From positions 30,252 through 94,251 of the forward strand of contig JASANG010002240.1 in the NCBI GenBank assembly GCA_030248215.1: a stretch of 64,000 nt of DNA. The letters are read 5' to 3'. Of this stretch, positions 59,207 through 64,000 are shown in pieces. The notes under the pieces were generated by a model. That model made no database searches, had not been told where the DNA came from, and worked only from the letters and a program-made list of their open reading frames with translations. Source of the stretch: Enoplolaimus lenunculus. Taxonomy: Eukaryota; Nematoda; Enoplea; Enoplida; Thoracostomopsidae. The position numbers and the translations under genes were made by a program. Numbering within the stretch: position 1 is the stretch's first letter; each line of letters opens with the position of its first letter.

Positions 59207-59599
59207 AAGGCCTGAATCAAACATAGATTGGACAGTGATTTAAAATTAAAAAATTACCCTGCTAATACTGCTGCATAGATGATATATGGGCTCAAGTATT
59301 GTCATGCAATAAATTATACCGAACATCAGGGGGTGACTTTGTGAGTGTAGCGAAATGTTGCCAAATTGATTTTCGCTTCATTTCCGCAACCGTGAGATTT
59401 AGTTATTTTAGTTGTGGGAAAAATGTTTTCGGTATCCGTTTCAAAAGTTGCCAAAAAACTAAAGTTCAAATCAATCAAACGGATGGTACGCAATTTGAAG
59501 TTTTTGGCAAAAAATTTTTTGGTTCAAAACAATGCAATTTTGACAGGAAATCTGCAGAAATAAATTTTTTGTTTTACTTCATGGCATCTACGCTGAAGT

Positions 59600-59815
59600 A
59601 TGGCTCGTATCTGTCACCAGTTGGTGACAGATTTGGTATGGTTTTCGAATTAGTGAATGGTGAGGTTTAATTGAAATTCAGCACATTTTTCGCATCTGAT
59701 TTGTTCTATTTCCGTACCAATTTGGAGATATTAATTACAGGAGTCCTTCAGTTTGGAAACCTATTACTTACTGGTTGTAGGTACTTTACACTATACGCAT
59801 CTGAGAATATAAGCG
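59600..59815. mobile_element. Family C MITE copy
   Basis: TATCTGTCACCAGTTGGTGAC on the left and CTGGTTGTAGGTACTTTACA with ATACGCATCTGAGAATAT on the right. It accounts for the 3' half of a 123-codon open frame here. Confidence 0.7.
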
Positions 59816-60414
59816 CAGAAGTTTTGGAATGTGTGCGTCGTCTATAACACATTTAGCCGAAGCTGTGTATATTGATTTTTAGTAATTACTACACAAACGC
59901 CAAGAAACTTTCGGGTCGAAGTTAAAAAATAGAAAAATACGCTGATAGGCGTTTGGTTTTTTGTTTTTGCTCAAAAAGTTAAGTAATTACTTAAGTCGGT
60001 GACTTCAGTAATTACTAAAGTATAACTTAAATAAATACTTAAGTAAGATTTCAGAAACCCAGCCATTGTCAGTTAATTCTTAAAAAGTGATTTTAAAGGA
60101 ATGAAGGGACAAACAATTACATAAAATTAATGCCGCAAAGCTTGCGAAGAATTTTCAATTTGCGGAGAAGGCGTTGGGTTTTTAACCAAATGTTTCTAAA
60201 TTTTATTCCTAAACCTGAACCTTTTCATTATTTTGCGATTTGGTTGGTTGCCGAAGTATGCAATCATTAAAAGAACCAATGAAAATCCAGCAACAATCGG
60301 AACCAAGATTTTATGCTTGAAAATTACTATTGTTACTGGCGATAGCTGTCATATATGTATGTTCATTTAAAAATATGCTTCTAACTCGGCGTAGACTTAG
60401 GCTTAAGCTTAGGG

Positions 60415-61240
60415 CCTAATTTTGAATAGATGCCTTTAAAGGCATCTATTCTGAAAAATTGCCTTTAAAGGCATCTATTCTGGAAAAGTGCCAAAAAGTG
60501 GTTTTTTGGGTTTCAAACCTCGCGCAATCGATTTCTGACGTCATTTCGCGTCGATTACGCCCTATTTAAGCTCTCTACGACCAAAAATGACCATTTTAGG
60601 TGTACCCACAATATACCCTATCTTGCAATAATAGATGCCTTTAAAGGCATCTATTCGAGTAGTTGCCTTTGAAGGCATCTATTAAACCAAATAGATGCCT
60701 TTAAAGGCATTTATTGTTCTTTGACCTCTTTTGGGGTCTAATTTCAGTATATAATTAAGGTAAAGGGAGTAAATGCCTTTAAAGGCAGTTATTCATTATT
60801 AGGCTAAATACAGGTTAAAATTAAAGAAAAACCATATCTAAGTGGTTTTCAAAGGCGTAGAAGCCAAATTTTATGGTTTCACAGTCGTATCTGTTGTGGA
60901 TCAGCAGATAATAACACAAACTGTTTAAATAAACGACATTATGCTGCTAAAAATCACTGTACAAACAGTATTTAATACGAAGAAAACTATCATGACAGTT
61001 TCGAAGCTATATCTTTCACCTTTCTCGGGTTTGGAACGATAGTCGTGAATGGCACTTATTCTTATACTCATTATTTATTGTAAATAGACGCTTTATACAA
61101 CTCTACCGGGTTTCTTTCAGGCGTAAAAACTAATTCGGTTAGTTTCAAAACTTTCTCTGTCCCTCGATCGAAATTTAAATGGAAGTCTTCAACGGTATTT
61201 ATTTCTTGTGCTATTATTATCTTTAGCTATTACGCAGATA
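60415..61240. repeat. Cluster of TGCCTTTAAAGGCA palindromes
   Basis: The 22-bp palindrome AGATGCCTTTAAAGGCATCT and close variants occur at about 60430, 60460, 60640, 60694 and 60772, with different spacers. A single such palindrome is built into each unit of the satellite that follows. Confidence 0.85.
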
Positions 61241-64000
61241 AAAACAACTTCATAAGGGTTATTTTGGGCCTAGAAAACGATTCTGACAATTTCAAAGCTG
61301 TATCTAACACCACCATTGAGTTTCAGAATAGATGCCTTTAAAGGCATTTATTCTGAAATTCAGAGATTATCTCAATTCTCTCGAACTATGACTTGTACAA
61401 ACTTAAAATTAACCCTATAGGGTACTTTTACGCGTTGAAAACGATTTTAATGGTTTTGGAATCGTTATACTTGTTAGTTTTGAAGTTTTGGCGAAATTTC
61501 ATATTTGGCTCATTTTTTGTAAAAATTGGAATTTTTTTAGCAAATATTTGAAAAACCATCAATTGTACGGCCATGAAACCATTAAAATCGAATTCTGCGT
61601 GTAAAATAACCCCTATATAAAAAGCTTTTAAACAATAGACAGGATTTACACACAAACCTCGCAATCAAACTTTCAAATCCAGGTTACTTGAATATGTTGT
61701 ACATCACATAATTGTCAAAAATATACATGAGTTAAATTTTTTCGTGAACTGCAGGGTATGAACACCTGAAAACAACTTCATAAGGGTTATTTTGGGCGTA
61801 GAAAACGATTCTGACAATTTCAAAGCTGTATCTAACACCACCATTGAGTTTCAGAATAGATGCATTTGAAGGCATTTATTCTGAAATTCAGAGATTGTTT
61901 CAATTCTCTCGAACTATGGCTTGTATAAACTTAAAATTAACCTTATAGGGTAATTTTACGCGGTGAAAACGATTTTAATGGTTTTGAAATCGTTATACTT
62001 GTTAGTTTTGAAGTTTTCGCAAAATTTCATATTTGGCTCATTTTTTGTAAAAATTTGAATTTTTTTAGCAAATATTTGAAAAACCATCAATTGTACGGAC
62101 ATGAAACCATCAAAATCGAATTCTGCGTGTAAAATAACCCCTATATAAATAGTTTTTAAACAATAGACAGGATTTACACACAAACCTCGCAATCAAACTT
62201 TCAAATCCAGGTTACTTGAATATGATGTACATCACATAATTATCAAAAATATACGTGAGTTAAATTTTTTCGTGAACTGCAGGGTATGAACACCTGAAAA
62301 CAACTTCATAAGGGTTATTTTTGGCGTAGAAAACGATTATGACAATTTCAAAGCTCTATCTAACACCACCATTGAGTTTCAGAATAGATGCTTTTGAAGG
62401 CATTTATTCTGAAATTCAGAGATTATCTCAATTCTCTCGAACTATGGCTTGTACAAACTTAAAATCAACCCTATAGGGTAATTTTACGCGTTGAAAACGA
62501 TTTTAATGGTTTTGAAATCGTTATACTTGTTAGTTTTGAAGTTTTGGCGAAATTTCATATTTGGGTCATTTTTTGTAAAAATTTGAATTTTTTTAGCAAA
62601 TATTTAAAAAACCATCAATTGTACGGCCATGAAACCATTAAAATCGAATTCTGCGTGTAAAATAACCCCTATATAAATAGTTTTTAAACAATAGACAGGA
62701 TTTATACACAAACCTCGCAATCAAACTTTCAAATCCAGGTTACTTGAATATGATGTACATCACATAATTATCAAAAATATACATGAGTTAAATTTTTTCG
62801 TGAACTGCAGGGTATGAACACCTGAAAACAACTTCATAAGGGTTATTTTGGGCGTAGAAAACGATTCTGACAATTTCAAAGCTGTATCTAACACCACCAT
62901 TGAGTTTCAGAATAGATGCCTTTGAAGGCATTTATTCTGAAATTCAGAGATTATCTCAATTCTCTCGAACTATGGCTTGTACAAACTTAAAATCAACCCT
63001 ATAGGGTAATTTTACGCGGTGAAAACGATTTTAATGGTTTTGGAATCGTTATACTTGTTAGTTTTGAAGTTTTGGCGAAATTTCATATTTGGCTCATTTT
63101 TGTAAAAATTTGAAATTTTTTAGCAAATATTTAAAAAACCATCAATTGTACGGCCATGAAACCATTAAAATCGAATTCTGCGTGTAAAATAACCCCTATA
63201 TAAATAGTTTTTAAACAATAGACAGGATTTATACACAAACCTCGCAATCAAACTTTCAAATCCAGGTTACTTGAATATGATGTACATCACATAATTATCA
63301 AAAATATACATGAGTTAAATTTTTTCGTGAACTGCAGGGTATGAACACCTGAAAACAACTTCATAAGGGTTATTTTGGGCGTAGAAAACGATTCTGGCAA
63401 TTTCAAAGCTGTATCTAACACCACCATTGAGTTTCAGAATAGATGCCTTTGAAGACATTTATTCTGAAATTCAGAGATTATCTCAATTCTCTCGAACTAT
63501 GGCTTGTACAAACTTAAAATCAACCCTATAGGGTAATTTTACGCGTTGAAAACGATTTTAATGGTTTTGGAATCGTTATATTTGTTAGTTTTGAAGTTTT
63601 GGCGAAATTCCATATTTGGCTCATTTTTTGTAAAAATTGGAATTTTTTTAGCAAATATTTAGAAAACCATAAGTTGTACGGCCATGAAGCCATTAAAATC
63701 GAATTCTGCGTGTAAAATAACCCCTATATAAATAGTTTTTAAACAATAGACAGGATTTACACACAAACCTCGCAATCAAACTTTCAAATCCAGGTTACTT
63801 GAATATGTTGTACATCACATAATTGTCAAAAATATACATGAGTTAAATTTTTTCGTGAACTGCAGGGTATGAACACCTGAAAACAACTTCATAAGGGTTA
63901 TTTTGGGCGTAGAAAACGATTCTGACAATTTCAAAGCTGTATCTAACACCACCATTGAGTTTCAGAATAGATGCATTTGAAGGCATTTATTCTGAAATTC
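61241..64000. repeat. Satellite array, monomer about 528 bp, at least five units, open at right edge
   Basis: Units begin near 61241, 61770, 62299, 62828 and 63354 (AACAACTTCATAAGGGTTAT). Each contains a palindrome variant GATGCCTTTGAAGGCATTTA, an AACCCTATAGGGTA block and a TTGTACGGCCATGAAACC block. Neighbouring units differ at only a few per cent of positions by eye. A 78-codon minus-strand frame recurs every unit, but is satellite sequence. The array continues beyond the window. Confidence 0.95.

Noticed and set aside
59299-59670. 123-codon plus-strand frame
   Set aside because: Its 3' half is a family C MITE and the rest has no recognisable domain.
61428-62192. Two related 78-codon minus-strand frames
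   Set aside because: They recur with the 528-bp satellite period; later units carry interruptions; no domain.
1-64000. Bacterial-type features (operons, Shine-Dalgarno sites, CRISPR, insertion sequences)
   Set aside because: Intron-rich genes, metazoan gene families and TTAGGC repeats show a eukaryotic animal genome; tandem arrays here are satellites without CRISPR-like unique spacers.

Overview
This looks like nuclear DNA of a nematode. The hexamer TTAGGC, the canonical nematode telomere repeat, recurs in short arrays at dozens of places. The genes are split by many small introns, and a secreted protein joins a four-cysteine Kunitz domain to a lustrin-type cysteine-rich domain, a pairing familiar from nematodes. 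A neuropeptide precursor ends in a W(X6)W-amide peptide resembling the NLP-38/MIP group. The persistent introns and a Wnt that looks most like Wnt10 hint at a lineage away from Caenorhabditis, but that is inference.

Layout. Positions 1 to about 23,400 (minus strand) hold one large gene, the ortholog of UTP20, a HEAT-repeat protein of the small-subunit processome. About 40 exons can be read from near the N-terminus (23.4 kb) to a point before the C-terminus, so roughly the last quarter of the protein lies beyond position 1. Its introns carry several repeat families. From 24 to 35 kb is mostly repeats, with one intronless neuropeptide gene at 28.0-28.7 kb (minus). From 35.4 to 39.1 kb is an 18-bp satellite interrupted by copies of a foldback MITE. 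From 39.2 to 45.05 kb (minus) is an unrecognised cysteine-containing gene with phase-matched exons. From 45.6 to 48.4 kb (minus) is a five-exon secreted Kunitz/lustrin gene. From 50.8 to 56.2 kb (minus) is a Wnt gene with two unusually long low-complexity insertions. From 60.4 kb to the end is a palindrome-rich tract followed by a satellite with a monomer of about 528 bp that runs off the window.

The most striking non-genic feature is a set of about 20 short elements with terminal inverted repeats whose interior is an array of TTAGGC-like hexamers. A second element type with different termini carries the same cargo. The 18-bp satellite also reads as one telomeric hexamer plus two diverged ones. 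Together these suggest that telomere-like sequence has been captured, spread and amplified inside the chromosome. At least two other element types carry tRNA-like (pol III A/B box) modules inside inverted repeats.

The genes do not form a pathway: UTP20 is housekeeping, while the Wnt, neuropeptide and Kunitz proteins are secreted. All exon junctions are read by eye from splice consensus, phase and remembered homologs. No reverse transcriptase, integrase or transposase reading frame was recognised.
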